Assembly (NCBI GenBank): GCA_024663395.1 | Contig: JANFAH010000012.1 | Location: 1,426,001 to 1,490,000, forward strand | Length of the DNA stretch: 64,000 nucleotides | Source of the DNA: Pisolithus tinctorius | Taxonomy: Eukaryota; Basidiomycota; Agaricomycetes; Boletales; Pisolithaceae | Direction: 5' to 3' | Part shown: in pieces, positions 32,072 through 42,594 of the stretch | How the letters are laid out: each line of letters starts with the position of its first letter | How positions within the stretch are numbered: position 1 is the stretch's first letter | Position numbers and translations under genes: made by a program | The notes under the pieces: model-generated | The model's database searches: none | Seen by the model: the letters and a program-made list of their open reading frames with translations, nothing else | Told to the model about the DNA's origin: nothing

Positions 32072-32621
32072 ATACTGTATCAATTGCTCTTGACATGTGT
32101 AATAATATATGCAATATTTCATCTAGAAATAATTTTTGATGTTTTGACCTATGATTTTAATGTGGAAAGACTTTATTTCTGATTTGATTTTTTGTTGAAA
32201 AATATTTCACTGTATATTACATGTTTGAGAATAAAAAAAGCAGAATGTTTTTCATATGAGCTTCAGCACACAACTCATCATTGCAATACAATACTTAGAC
32301 TAAATAAATACTGCCTACTTTTTAAACTTTCTGCTCACAAAAAAGCAGATTGTTGATTCTAAAAAAAAGTGACATATATTGGAAAATTATTTACAATGTA
32401 TCACACATATTGTGTTCAAAATCATTCTGCTGAACATCCATAATTTTTTTATGTGCAAAGATTTAAAATTTTCTGGTGGCATTTTGTGAGGCATGATAGA
32501 CAATACAAATCCAATATATTTTTACAATATTTGTCACAAAAACATCCCAAATTAAAGAGTCTCATTTTTCAATCTTTTTTTAAAATGTTTTCAGCAAAGA
32601 AACTGAGAAATGTTTCCAGTG
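32072..32621 (-). repeat. Right terminal inverted repeat (550 bp)
   Basis: Inverted partner of 29070-29619; the outermost bases read TTCCAGTG before the CTA target duplication. Confidence 0.88.
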
Positions 32622-35600
32622 CTAGATACAAGAGTTGACAGTGGCAGCAATGGCAGTCCACCTTAGAGTCGAGTATCTCTGATACTTTGTACTCAAGGTC
32701 ACTGTCAACATCCACTGGCGGAGGCAGAGGTTGTTGTCGGTTTGGGAAAGGGTTAGCCACTGCAGCTTCCAGTTGTGAGACATGGAAGACTGGATGTACC
32801 GAGCACATAGAGTCAGGGAGCTTAAGGGTGACAGAATGCATACCTGGCCTGGCCAGGATGGTGAATGGACCTAAGTACTTTTCAGAGAGTTTTTCCGAAG
32901 GACAAGTGGAGCAGAAGTACTTGGCTTTGACATAGGCCTGTTCTCTGACCTTGAACTCAGGTGGAGGTATGCATTTAGCATCTGCTGGACCCTGGTAGCG
33001 CTGTTGAGTGGCGGACATTTCGGAGCGGAGGAAGTCATGAAGGGTGGAGAGCTTGACGACGTAGTCGTGAGCCCTTGGAGAGGTGAAGTCTTGGTCAGGG
33101 ACCACAGACAAGTTTGGATGGTATCCCTTGTTAGCGAAGAAGGGAGAAACTCCAGTAGTCGCACTTGGTGCGTTGTTGAAAGCGAACTCCGCTAGAGGTA
33201 ACAGCTCAGCCCAGTTGTCTTGTTGGTAGTTACAGTAGACACGAAGGTACTGTTCAAGGGTCTGGTTTGTTCGCTCAGTCTGGCCATCGCCTTCTGGGTG
33301 GTATCCCAAAGTGAAGTGAAGATGCATATCAAGGGCCTTTCCTAAAGAGCGGAAGAAGTGTGAGACAAACTCAGGACCTCTGTCAGAGGTGACATTAGCT
33401 GGTACTCCATGTTTGGAGAAGACATGGGTAAGGAAGAGCTTAGCGAGTTCGGCGGAGGTGATGGAGTCATGGGTGGGGATGAACACCGCTTGCTTTGAGA
33501 GGCGATCCACTACCACAAGTATGGTGGAGTAGCCATCGGAGTTGGGGAGGTGTTTGATGAAGTCCATGGAGATGGAGTTCCAAGGTCTCTCTGGGACAGG
33601 GAGTTGCTTCAGTAGACCATAAGGGCGGTGACGCGGAGTTTTGCTCCGTCCACAGGCGGTGCAAGACCTGACGTATTCTTTCACATCGGAGTGGAGGTTA
33701 GGCCACACGTAGTCCCTGTGGACAAGTTCTAGGGTGCGGTTTTGCCCGAAATGGCCTGCTAGAGGATGATCATGCTTGAACCGAAGCACTCGAAGGCGGA
33801 GGTCATCAATGTCAGGGACAAAGATATGACCGTCAAGGCGGAGTAGACCATCGGAGTCCAGGGACCACCGAGGCTTAGTCGGAGTTGGGAGATGGCTGGC
33901 AGAAACAGGGTTGGAGGGTAGGGCGGAGATGATGTTGGAGTGCAAGCACTCAACATCGAAGACCATGGCAGCATGGAGCACAGGTGCCATGAGGGTGGTG
34001 GTACAGAGGGACAACACGAGTTGCTTCTGTGTAAACATAGGGTGGAGATTGTGAGGATTTACCTGCGCATAGTCCCTATCCCCCCCTTTTGGGTAGATGT
34101 CCCAATGTCGCGTAAGTGCGTCGGGTTTGGCTCCTAAGCGGCCAGGTCAGAAGCAGATGGAAAGATTAAACTGGGAAAGGTACTCCGACCAGCGGGCCTG
34201 TCGACGGGTGAGAACCTTAGAGGTGGAAAAATACTCAAGGTTTTTGTGGTCCGTCACCACGTCGACAGGTAAGGCGGAGCCTTCTAAGTAATGCCGCCAA
34301 TGGCAGAAGGCCTCGAAGATAGCCAACAGCTCTTTGTTGTGGGTATCATAGTTGAGTTCTGGCGCAGTCATGGTGCAAGAGTAGAAAGCAACTGGGCGGA
34401 GTTCACCGTTGGAGCAGGTGATTGACAAAATGCCAGCAATGGCATAGTCGGAGGCATCAGTTTCCACTGTAAGCGGAGCGTCAGGGACCCAATGAGTGAG
34501 AATAGGAGCGGAGCTGAAGGCATCCTTCAGGCAGAGGAAAGCAGAGCAGCACTCCTCGGAAAAGTTCCAAGGAGCACCCTTTTGTGTGAGGCAAGTGAGT
34601 GGAACGATGATGTCGGAGTAGTTATTAATGAATCGTCTGTAGAAATTTGTGAAACCAAGGAAAGACTGGATGTCTCGCACCTTCCGCAGCTCAGGCCAGT
34701 CGCAGACTGCCTGAACCTTCTCAGTGGACATGGTGAGACCGGAGGGAGAAAGAACATAACCAAGGTACTCGACGGAGTCGGAGTGAAACTTGCACTTCTC
34801 TGGCTTGGCATAAAGGCCATGCTTTCGAAGGTGGCAGAGTACCTCTTTTACATGTTCGTGATGCGACTCCATGTCCTGCGAATAGATTAGGATGTCATTG
34901 AGGTATACCACGACGCAGACATCGAGCATGTCTGCAAAGATGCTATTGACGAATCGCTGGAAAGCTGCAGGTGCGTTAGTCAGACCGAATGGCATCACCT
35001 GCCACTCGTAAGAACCATAACGAGTGTGGAAAGCCATTTTCCACTCATCTCCGTCTGCTATGCGGACCAGATGATAGGCATGGTGGAGATTGATCTTGGT
35101 GTAGACTTTAGCGTGGCTTGGAGAATCGAGTAGGTCAGAGATGAGCAGCAGCGGATAGCGATCTTTTTTCGTGATTTTGTTGAGTCCTTGGTAGTCTATG
35201 CAGAGGCAGAGTGAACCGTCCCTCTTCTTTACAAAGAGGACAGGGGCACCATGAGCGGAGGTGGACTGTTTGATGAAACCGTAGCCAAGATGCTCATCAA
35301 CGAAGGTGTGGAGAGCTTCAAGCTCTGGCGGAGAAAGAGAGTAGATTGTACCAATGGGCAGAGAAGCTCCTTCCTCGTGATCGATCTTGAGATTGAATGA
35401 GTGGTGTGGCGGAAGTTCAGTGGCCTTGTCTTTACTAAAGATGTTGGCAAACTCGTGATACTCAGAAGGAACTGAGGAGAGGTCAGGAGGCGGAGAGGAA
35501 GCGGAGGACGCACAAAGCTTCACATCATCAGGGGAGAGCTGTAAGTGGAACTGTCTAGAGCCAGGGAGAGCACAGGCCCTGACATATGCAGCAGCATTGA

Positions 35601-36200
35601 TGAGTGAGACAAGCAGAGCGGAGTGCGGCGAGTCTGTCGGAGGTGCAGTTGGAGCTGCAAACGGAGCGGAGGGTGTCGGATCCGGAGCGGAGGTTGCAGC
35701 GGAAGATGACAAAGGCGCCTGGGGTGTCGGCATTCCCTGTAATGATGGTTTGAATGATATACTGCCCAGTACCCAGTCAATCGACAGATTGAAGTGGGTG
35801 AGCCAGTTGTGTCCTAATACCAGCGAACATGAAGAATCCAATGGAGTAACATAAAATGAAACGGAGTTGACATCGCCGGAAGGAAAGCAGAGGGAAAGAT
35901 CTACTTCTTGGGAAATGACAGCATTTGTACTACCATCAAACAAGCAGAGCGGAACTGGCGGAGAAACGGAGGAAACAGGAATGGCATATTTTTTGATTAC
36001 AGACGGGTCTACAAAGCAATGAGAAGAACCAGAATTGATCAACGCAGAAAAAGTGTCAACAGAATAATCCAGAAGAGTTACAGATGGAAGTAAAGAATTG
36101 GGACTAGAAAGAGTGGACACGTTGAGTCAGATGTCCAGTTGCACACAGTTGGGATCAATGCTTCCTCCAGGCTGTGCGAGCTCCCTGGAGGAGTGGACTA
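32622..36200 (-). pseudogene. Gypsy 2 pol: protease, RT, RNase H, integrase, start of chromodomain
   Basis: One frame, with TGA at 36136-36138 and 34147-34149, both where Arg is expected. Protease: ALINSGSSHCFVD (catalytic DSG changed to NSG) and LVLGHNWL. RT: TKINLHHAYHLVRI (motif A Asp changed to Asn), MPFGLTNAPAAFQ, and YLNDILIYSQ (YLDD changed to YLND). RNase H: VETDASDYAIAG, NKELLAI, VTDHKNLEYF. Integrase: H-x-H with CTACGRSK, SMDFIKHLP, VTSDRGPEF, GQTERTNQTLEQ. GPFTILAR is an SH3-like part; EYKVSEILDSKVD begins the chromodomain. The three Asp-to-Asn changes make protease and RT inactive, whereas the integrase triad is intact. Confidence 0.92.
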
Positions 36201-37469
36201 ATTTTTTGGCTCTGCCTTCTCCTCAGTCGGAGTAGGCAGAGTTCCAGCCATAGCTGCACAGGCTTTGGCTGCACGAGAGGTGGACTTGGGACAGTCCTTG
36301 GCAGAGTGGCCAGCCTCGCCACAGAAGAGACAGAGGTTGTTTTTCATCCTGCGCTGTGGTTCAGCAGAGGTGAGTTTGCCATCCTTGCCCAGAAGATGGG
36401 CAATATTGGACTTGGGCAGATCTTTCTGTTTGCCCTTGCCCTTGGCGTTGGACTTTGGAGCAGAGGACAAGGAGGACGACGATTTAGCTTTATTGTCGGA
36501 GTTGGAAGACTGCGACCTGTCAGAGGCGGACTTGGTGGTGTGCGAGATCTCTGCTTTGCGCTCCCAGTAGTGCACATCGATGGTCTGAGTGAGTTCACAG
36601 AGTTGTGTGAGGGTAGAAGGTTTTCTGACACGAGCGATCTCGTCCTTGATGCGGTCTGGAAGTCCACTATAGAAGCGGTGGCAGAGTGCACTGACACCAT
36701 AGTCCTTGACCTGTGAAGCCCAGCGATTGAGCTCCACAATGTATTTAGTAATTCAAGACCCATCTTTCATGGTTAGGTCCTCGAGTTGTTGGACGGCATC
36801 CGCTATGGCATCATGTGGACCGAAGTTGGATGTGAGCTCTTGTAAGAACTCGTGATAGTCGTCCATCCAGAGCGGGCGGTCATAGTTGTCGGGGTTTAGT
36901 AGATCTGGCTCGAACCAAGCCAGAGCCATGCCCTTAAGATAAGATTGAGTGAAGGTAACTTTTGCTCTGTCGGAGCGGAATGCGCGAGGGTGGTCTTGGA
37001 AGTTTAGCTCGCATTGTACGAGGAACTCACGGAGTTTCTTGGGGTTGGAGCTGTCAAAGGTATCAGGCTCGCAGACTTTGGTTTTCAGAGCGGAGTCCCC
37101 AGTGCGTGAACTAGACCGCGCAAGCGCATGAACGGCTCTAGCAAGAGCTACGAGGGGATCCTCTGGCGGCTCAGCCAGGTCTTCAGGGACATCCCCATCA
37201 CCGCTGCCCCCACCATCAGGATCACCATCAGGATAGTCAGGGTCGGGGTCGGGTCCATCACCTTGGTTACGAGGAGATGGAGTATGGAAAGTTGTTGGGT
37301 GGAGGTCAGAGCGACCAGCTTGCGAAGCACTTTCGCCTTCAGCACGAGAGTGGCGTCGAGCGGAGAAAGACTGGAATTGTTCAACAACGGAAGGGAGTCA
37401 ACGCGGATTAGCTAGTGCTACAGCAAGGTTCTCAGTGACCTCTCTCTGGGATTGAGCTCGAGTTCTCAT
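36198..37469 (-). pseudogene. Gypsy 2 gag
   Basis: Starts MRTRAQSQREVTENL at 37469. The capsid region includes FVQCELNFQDHPRAF-like LVQCELNFQDHPRA, GMALAWFEPDL and ITKYIVELNRWASQV, and the single knuckle is CLFCGEAGHSAKDC near the C-terminus. Two in-frame TGA codons, 37398-37400 (NPR-stop-LPS) and 36753-36755 (DGS-stop-ITK), both fit CGA-to-TGA. The frame ends with TAG at 36198-36200, directly after the candidate slippery site. Confidence 0.88.
36201..36207 (-). other. Candidate -1 frameshift site AAAAAAT of Gypsy 2
   Basis: In minus-strand sense gag ends CCA AAA AAT TAG. The heptamer A AAA AAT fits the X-XXY-YYZ pattern, and a -1 slip reads TTA GTC into the pol frame, which is open from here. 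Confidence 0.6.
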
Positions 37470-37505
37470 AATGGCATAAGTTTTTTGGGAGACAGAAAAG
37501 GAGAT

Positions 37506-37530
37506 CGTACAAGTGCGAGTACGAATATAC
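37506..37530 (-). other. Leader / putative primer region of Gypsy 2
   Basis: In minus-strand sense the LTR end is followed by GTATATTCGTACTCGCACTT. LTR element 3 has GTATATTCTGACTCACACTT in the same place (58979-59002). There is no TGG start as in most tRNA-primed elements. Confidence 0.5.
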
Positions 37531-37773
37531 TGTCAAGTCTGAGCCTACTCCAACCAACTCCGACACTAAACAAGGTCTAGAGAAGGGTTCGGAAGCAAGT
37601 CCAACACAGAAGAACAGAACTCCGACTAGCGGAGTGTCGGCAGGAACAAAGACTGCTGAGACAAAGGTGGAGCAGAGTGAGGGCATCGGGTTTAGCTCAT
37701 GTGCTACCCCCTTGCACGATCTCAGCCCTCATATTTCAGAGGGAGAGTACAGACGGAGAGTCAGAGATAACTC
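37531..37773 (-). repeat. 5' LTR of Gypsy element 2, truncated
   Basis: Matches the proximal 243 bp of the 714-bp LTR and breaks off after GAGATAACTCC; the upstream (U3) two thirds are missing, so the element lost its own promoter region. Confidence 0.88.
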
Positions 37774-38330
37774 CTGAAGCAAAGTGACACCACCAGGAAG
37801 CAAAGATGATGACCATGCTGCAGGCACTGCAGGTTAAGAGATGTAAAGTTAGTAAGTCTGGCTTCTTCAAATAGCACAATTGGCTAATTGATACATAGGG
37901 GCACTGGGCGACCTGGCTAAATGACTGTTTTCACCTTTGGAAGCAACAGGTTAGTTTAAACTGTATCACATATTTCTGTTAACACCTTGTGTCAGAGGTC
38001 TAGTGGACAGCCCTTGTATGGTGGTGATAAGGGAGATCTTTCAATGGATGTTGATGTGGTGGGTGACAGGGAATGTGATGCAAGTATCTTTAAATCTCCT
38101 TCAATATATCCACCCTAACATTGTTGCCCCAGGAAAATGGGATACCTCTCCAACATCCTGGGGAAAGTATGTCAGACTTCCTCAACAGAGGTCTAAACAC
38201 TTCCAGCCATCCAGTGCCAATTATGCCTCCTAATTTCAACTTCACATTTATGCATAATTGAAACCAAGAAGCTCCCCCTGCCTTTATACAGCAAACACGA
38301 ACTTGGTCCTTTGATGGTGCTGGTACTGAC
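37774..38330. other. No gene recognised
   Basis: Flank of the truncated LTR and upstream region of the next gene. A short plus-strand frame at 38003-38233 shows no motif. Confidence 0.25.
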
Positions 38331-40600
38331 AGTGTTGCACCTGCAGCATCCTCCATGGCTCCCTCACCATTGAGCAGTTCTGCAGTTGTGATGCATGCTA
38401 ACTCATCCTCTGATGTCAATGTTCCCAGTGCACACACCACATCTGCAGCATCCTTGGTGGCTCTCTCACCCCATGTGGTTCCCATCACCAACCCTCCTCA
38501 TGTGCATGCAACGTTGGCACCCTCCATCATTCCCTCAGAAGCCAGCACTTCTGCTGTTAACCCTCCCCATATGCATGCCACATTTACAGTGTCCCCCACA
38601 CTTCTCTCAGCAAGTTCCATGGGTGGACACCCCGGTTACCCCCAATCAAGACCTTTGCGGAATTCCATCAGTGCACAGTCTGGTCCTGTACCAGAGCCGA
38701 CACCTGTGCAAGGTATCTGCACCTATTGTTTATGTCACTTTTGTTGACCTTTAACATCTCCCAGGAATTCAAGCTGCAAGTTCCATGAGCGGACACTCCA
38801 GTCACTTGCTGCTGTTTCCTTCACAGAATTCTGTTCATGGAAAGTCTGGTCCCATATCAGGGCCGACACCTGTGCAAGGTATCTGTTCCTACTGTTTATG
38901 TCACTCTTGTTGACCTCTAATGTCTTGCATGAATTCAAGCTACAAGTTCCATGAGCAGACACTCCAGTCATCTGCTGCCATTTCCCTCACAGAGTTCCAT
39001 TCATGGCCAGTCTGGCCCTGTACCAGGGCCGACACCTGTGCAAGGTATCTGCACCTATTGTTTATGTCACTTTTGTTGACCTTTAATGTCTCTCAGGAAT
39101 TCAAGCTGCAAGTTCCATGAGCAGACACTCCAGTCACTTGCCACTGTTTCCCTCACAGAGTTCTGTTCATGGAAAGTCTGGTCCCATACCAGGGCTGACA
39201 GCTGTGCCTGCAAGTTCCATGAGCAGCCACTCCAGTCACTGTAACCCAGTGCCATTTCCTTCGCAGAGTTCCATTCATGGGCATTTTGGTTCTGCTCCAG
39301 GGTTGACATCCATGGAAGGCATTCACTCTTCTTCAAGGCAGCCAGCATTGGACAAACTTGTTCAAAATGGGCCCTTTCTCAGTGTTGTTTCTCATGCATT
39401 TAAGACCCTCGAAGAAAACCTTAGAGCGGAATTTGCTGCCATTTGTGAAGCAGTTAGTAGACTGGTAATTGTACATCAAAATGTTGCAATGAACACCAAG
39501 CGCCATAAACAGAAGTCGCCTGGCACTAACATACATGATAGTGAAGCCGATGATGAGGCATCAAACAACAAGTCATCGGATGATGAGGGAGGCACCAGAT
39601 TTGATCCCTTTGCAAAGGATCCCCTCAGAGTAATCTTTCGGGTCGGAGATCCATCTGCTTCATCTTGATTTCGGTAACTGATTCCCATGTCCAGCAACAC
39701 CTTCACAAGCACTTACAAATCCTCCTCAAAATTGAATCAACATTGCAACTTCTGGACACAGTCCCCCCCCCCCCCACACAAGACGAAATTAGAGCCTTCG
39801 ACAAGAAGCTGCCTGGTTGCATCGAAATAACCTCCAAGAATTTCTGTTTTGATCTTATTGGAAAGTGGACATCCACCTTTAACAACTGTGCCAAGGCTGT
39901 TGCAGCTGCTGATTTTATTGATAAAGTTGTCAACCACAAATGGTACAAATACCCCCCCATTCTGGAAAAGTTCTTGAATATGGACTACGTCATATTCACA
40001 CTAAACAGGCAATTGAAGCATCTTCAGAAAATCTATGATGAACTCCAGGGTGGATATTCCAAGAAACAAAGGTGTCTAGTCACCACAGCTAGTACCACCC
40101 AAAAGTGACAGGCAGGTTCACTTTATCTATGTCACTGACTCTGGCTAAGGCCTCGTTTCACCTATACCACAGTTGTTTCAGGCATGTATTGTGACAGCAA
40201 AAGATGATGCCAGCATATGTAGGCATGTCCCACTACTCAAATGCATTGGGATAAAAGGTATCAGCTCAGACAAAGGAGAAGGGCCTCTCAAACAGTGCAC
40301 TTACATTGTATCGACTCCACCCTGGAGAAGCGCCACTTTGGCTGCTCTGTATCAGCAAATCGATGATTCCCATGCTGCCCACCAAATGGTGAAGGCAGGT
40401 CATATTGGATTGCGGGGTAATGCACCATGATTCCATATCCGCCCTGATCCCCCAAAAATGAGCATGAATGCCAAAGTGCCAATGGGATTACCCATCAATT
40501 GTTATGATAGGGGTTGGTATGACTCTCTCCATGTGGAGGAGCATAGATTACTGAAGATAGACAAGACAAATGTGTACCCATTTACCAATTCTCCTTGATA
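38331..40600 (+). pseudogene. Agaricomycete-specific protein family of unknown function, decayed
   Basis: The N-terminal half is Ser/Pro/His-rich, with repeated exons (HSSHLLLFPSQNSVHG type). A helical region follows (FKTLEENLRAEFAAICEAV), then an acidic stretch (HDSEADDEASNN). The C-terminal part, from about 39,700, has HKHLQILLKIESTLQLL, PPPPTQDEIRAFDKKLPG, FDLIGKWTSTFN, further on RHVPLLKCIGIKGISSDKG and finally PMGLPINCYDRGWYDSL. I recall this order of motifs from a large mushroom family often found near transposons; no activity is known to me. Stops at about 39,666 and after 40,108 and frame changes show decay, although an intron may explain one break. Confidence 0.55.
38713..39230 (+). 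repeat. Tandem exon-intron repeats, 166-bp period
   Basis: Splice donors CAAG/GTATCTG occur at 38713, 38879 and 39045, exactly 166 bp apart. Each unit is a 52-nt intron (ending with an AG acceptor followed by GAATTCAAGC, or a variant) and a 114-nt exon (38 codons, phase 1 at both ends), so units can be added without frameshift. In a fourth unit near 39,200 the intron and a few flanking bases have been lost. Confidence 0.8.
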
Positions 40601-40769
40601 GAAATTTCGGAATATAACTGTCAATGAGTTGTATTTTGAACTCGAGATTTGGGCTTCGAACGTCACCCAAAAGGATCCATAACCTCAAAGAGAGACAAAG
40701 CATTGAATGGCGCTTAATGGATGCCATGTTTTGACACTTGCATTCTTCGATATTCTTTTATTCACGACC

Positions 40770-41066
40770 ATGACCAGCAACTCAACTACTAATGCATACC
40801 AACCAGCTGGGGCTCTGGCTGATGGACACACTGACTCTGTTACGTGCCTCTCCTTTTCTCCATGTGGCAAGTATCTTGCCAGTGGCGGCGAAGATTTACA
40901 GCTCATTATTTGGGACATCCACACAAGAGCGATGACACAGAGGGTGTCCCTTCAAAGTCCAGTACTTTGCCTGCAATGGGATGTCCATTCTTCTCATTCT
41001 TCAAGACTCATCTTTGGGTGTGAAGACGGAAAATTGGCACTTGTACCAGCACTTAATGTGAGTGGA
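40770..41066 (+). pseudogene. WD40-repeat protein gene, 5' part
   Basis: Starts MTSNSTTNAYQPAGAL and contains a clear WD40 repeat: GHTDSVTCLSFSPCGKYLAS, GGEDLQLIIWDIHT. The next strand set has LCLQWDVH and LIFGCEDGKLALV. The frame is cut by a palindromic Tc1-like element right after NVSGY. WD40 proteins form beta-propeller scaffolds; the partner is unknown. Confidence 0.8.
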
Positions 41067-41068
41067 TA

Positions 41069-42592
41069 CAGTGAGGGACAAAAGCATTGCAATGTTTGTG
41101 AGGTGTGAATTGTTGCTGATGTAGCTTGGGCTATTCTGCACAGATAATCATGATACCTATACCATTGGAAAGGGGTGACTCTAAGCTTTCTAGGGCACCA
41201 AGGTTCAGTCAAAGCAAAGCAATACATGCTGAGATACACCCTATTCTTTCCAAAAAGTGCATTGCAACACTTTTGTCCCTGACTGGTGAAATCATGAAAT
41301 GTGACCTTTTGATGGGATTGAGGGCATGGAGGATGGGAAAAATGATTACATAATAAACCACATGATCATCCAGATGATTTGTCAGCATGTAAACAATGAC
41401 AAACATTGGACTTGTACCATTAATCCTCCCTCTTTTACCACAACTCATGAAATCATCTCTCTAGCTCAGATGGTCATTTTCTCAAGGAATTATTATCAAA
41501 TACTGGTGGCCACCACAGTGTCATCATTATAACATGCTCTCAGAACCATCAGTCCCTTAAAAAACCTGCTGTCAGTCATTTCCTGGACTGTTTCCCCCCC
41601 CATGCCTGATGTGTTCTGGGACCAATCAGTACTTGGAAGGCTGAAAATGTTATGGAGGTCAATCTGGCACTTCAGAACATGATTTACGAACCAGTCCCCT
41701 CTCAACCAATGCATTTCTGGCACAGGGACAGTGGTATGGCAGTTAGGGCAAGACAAAATCCTCTTTACCCCTGGGTGTCATCAGAAGGATATGCTACTGA
41801 ACTGCCATGGAGCAGAATCCTGTGCTTCCATCTGGCCCTGAATATTGCCTTTGGTGACATATGACCAAATAATCCTTCCCCAGTCATCTACAGTTCAGAT
41901 CAGAGCAAGATCTAGTGAACCCTCTTATGGTGCTCAGAGCACAAGGAGGTCTTGTCTCACCCCAACTTCCATATCAGTGTTCCTGTGCCAGAAATGCATT
42001 GGTTGAGAGGGGACTGGTTCGTAAATCATGTTCTGAAGTGCCAGATTGACCTCCATAACATTTTCAGCCTTCCAAGTACTGATTGGTCCCAGAACACATC
42101 AGGCATGGGGGGGGAAACAGTCCAGGAAATGACTGACAGCAGGTTTTTTAAGGGACTGATGGTTCTGAGAGCATGTTATAATGATGACACTGTGGTGGCC
42201 ACCAGTATTTGATAATAATTCCTTGAGAAAATGACCATCTGAGCTAGAGAGATGATTTCATGAGTTGTGGTAAAAGAGGGAGGATTAATGGTACAAGTCC
42301 AATGTTTGTCATTGTTTACATGCTGACAAATCATCTGGATGATCATGTGGTTTATTATGTAATCATTTTTCCCATCCTCCATGCCCTCAATCCCATCAAA
42401 AGGTCACATTTCATGATTTCACCAGTCAGGGACAAAAGTGTTGCAATGCACTTTTTGGAAAGAATAGGGTGTATCTCAGCATGTATTGCTTTGTTTTGAC
42501 TGAACTGTCATGATTATCTGTGCAGTATAGCCCAAGCTACATCAGCAACAATTCACACCTCACAAACATTGCAACGCTTTTGTCCCTCACTG
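41069..42592. mobile_element. Palindromic Tc1/mariner-like element, TSD TA
   Basis: 1,524 bp with ends CAGTGAGGGACAAAAG and its inverse, flanked by TA duplications (41067-41068 and 42593-42594). The inverted arms cover 41069-41758 and 41949-42592, so almost the whole element is a hairpin with a spacer of about 190 bp; the right arm lacks about 45 bp near its outer end. The arms are nearly identical in their inner 500 bp. No transposase is encoded; the 86-codon frame in each arm (MSxPNxHxxVPVPEMHW) is a mirror of itself. It is a foldback or MITE-like derivative. Confidence 0.82.
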
Positions 42593-42594
42593 TA

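Larger units (their letters stand above)
29070..32621. mobile_element. CACTA-type DNA transposon with 550-bp TIRs, non-autonomous
   Basis: 3,552 bp with terminal inverted repeats that begin CACTGGAA[G/A]CATTTCTCA (29070-29619 and 32072-32621, 550 bp each, several percent diverged). It is flanked by 3-bp copies of CTA (29067-29069 and 32622-32624). CACT[A/G] termini with a 3-bp target duplication indicate the CACTA/EnSpm superfamily, to which Plavaka also belongs. No transposase was seen inside. The interior contains an Hsp70 gene fragment and LTR relics, so it behaves like a gene-capturing, non-autonomous element. Confidence 0.85.
26626..37773 (-). mobile_element. Gypsy element 2 (chromodomain type) with antisense accessory gene
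   Basis: A minus-strand Ty3/Gypsy element: truncated 5' LTR (37531-37773), leader, gag (37469-36198), -1 frameshift site, pol with protease, RT, RNase H, integrase and a C-terminal chromodomain (36200-28927), a plus-strand Zn2Cys6-like gene, a hairpin and polypurine tract, and a full 714-bp 3' LTR. A 3,552-bp CACTA-type element sits in the chromodomain codons. All in-frame stops are TGA at positions where Arg (CGA) is expected. Without the nested element the internal region is about 6.6 kb. Confidence 0.9.

Noticed and set aside
34081..34110. C-run at 34,080 as another polypurine tract
   Set aside because: It lies in the conserved pol coding sequence WDIYPKGGD and is not followed by an LTR.
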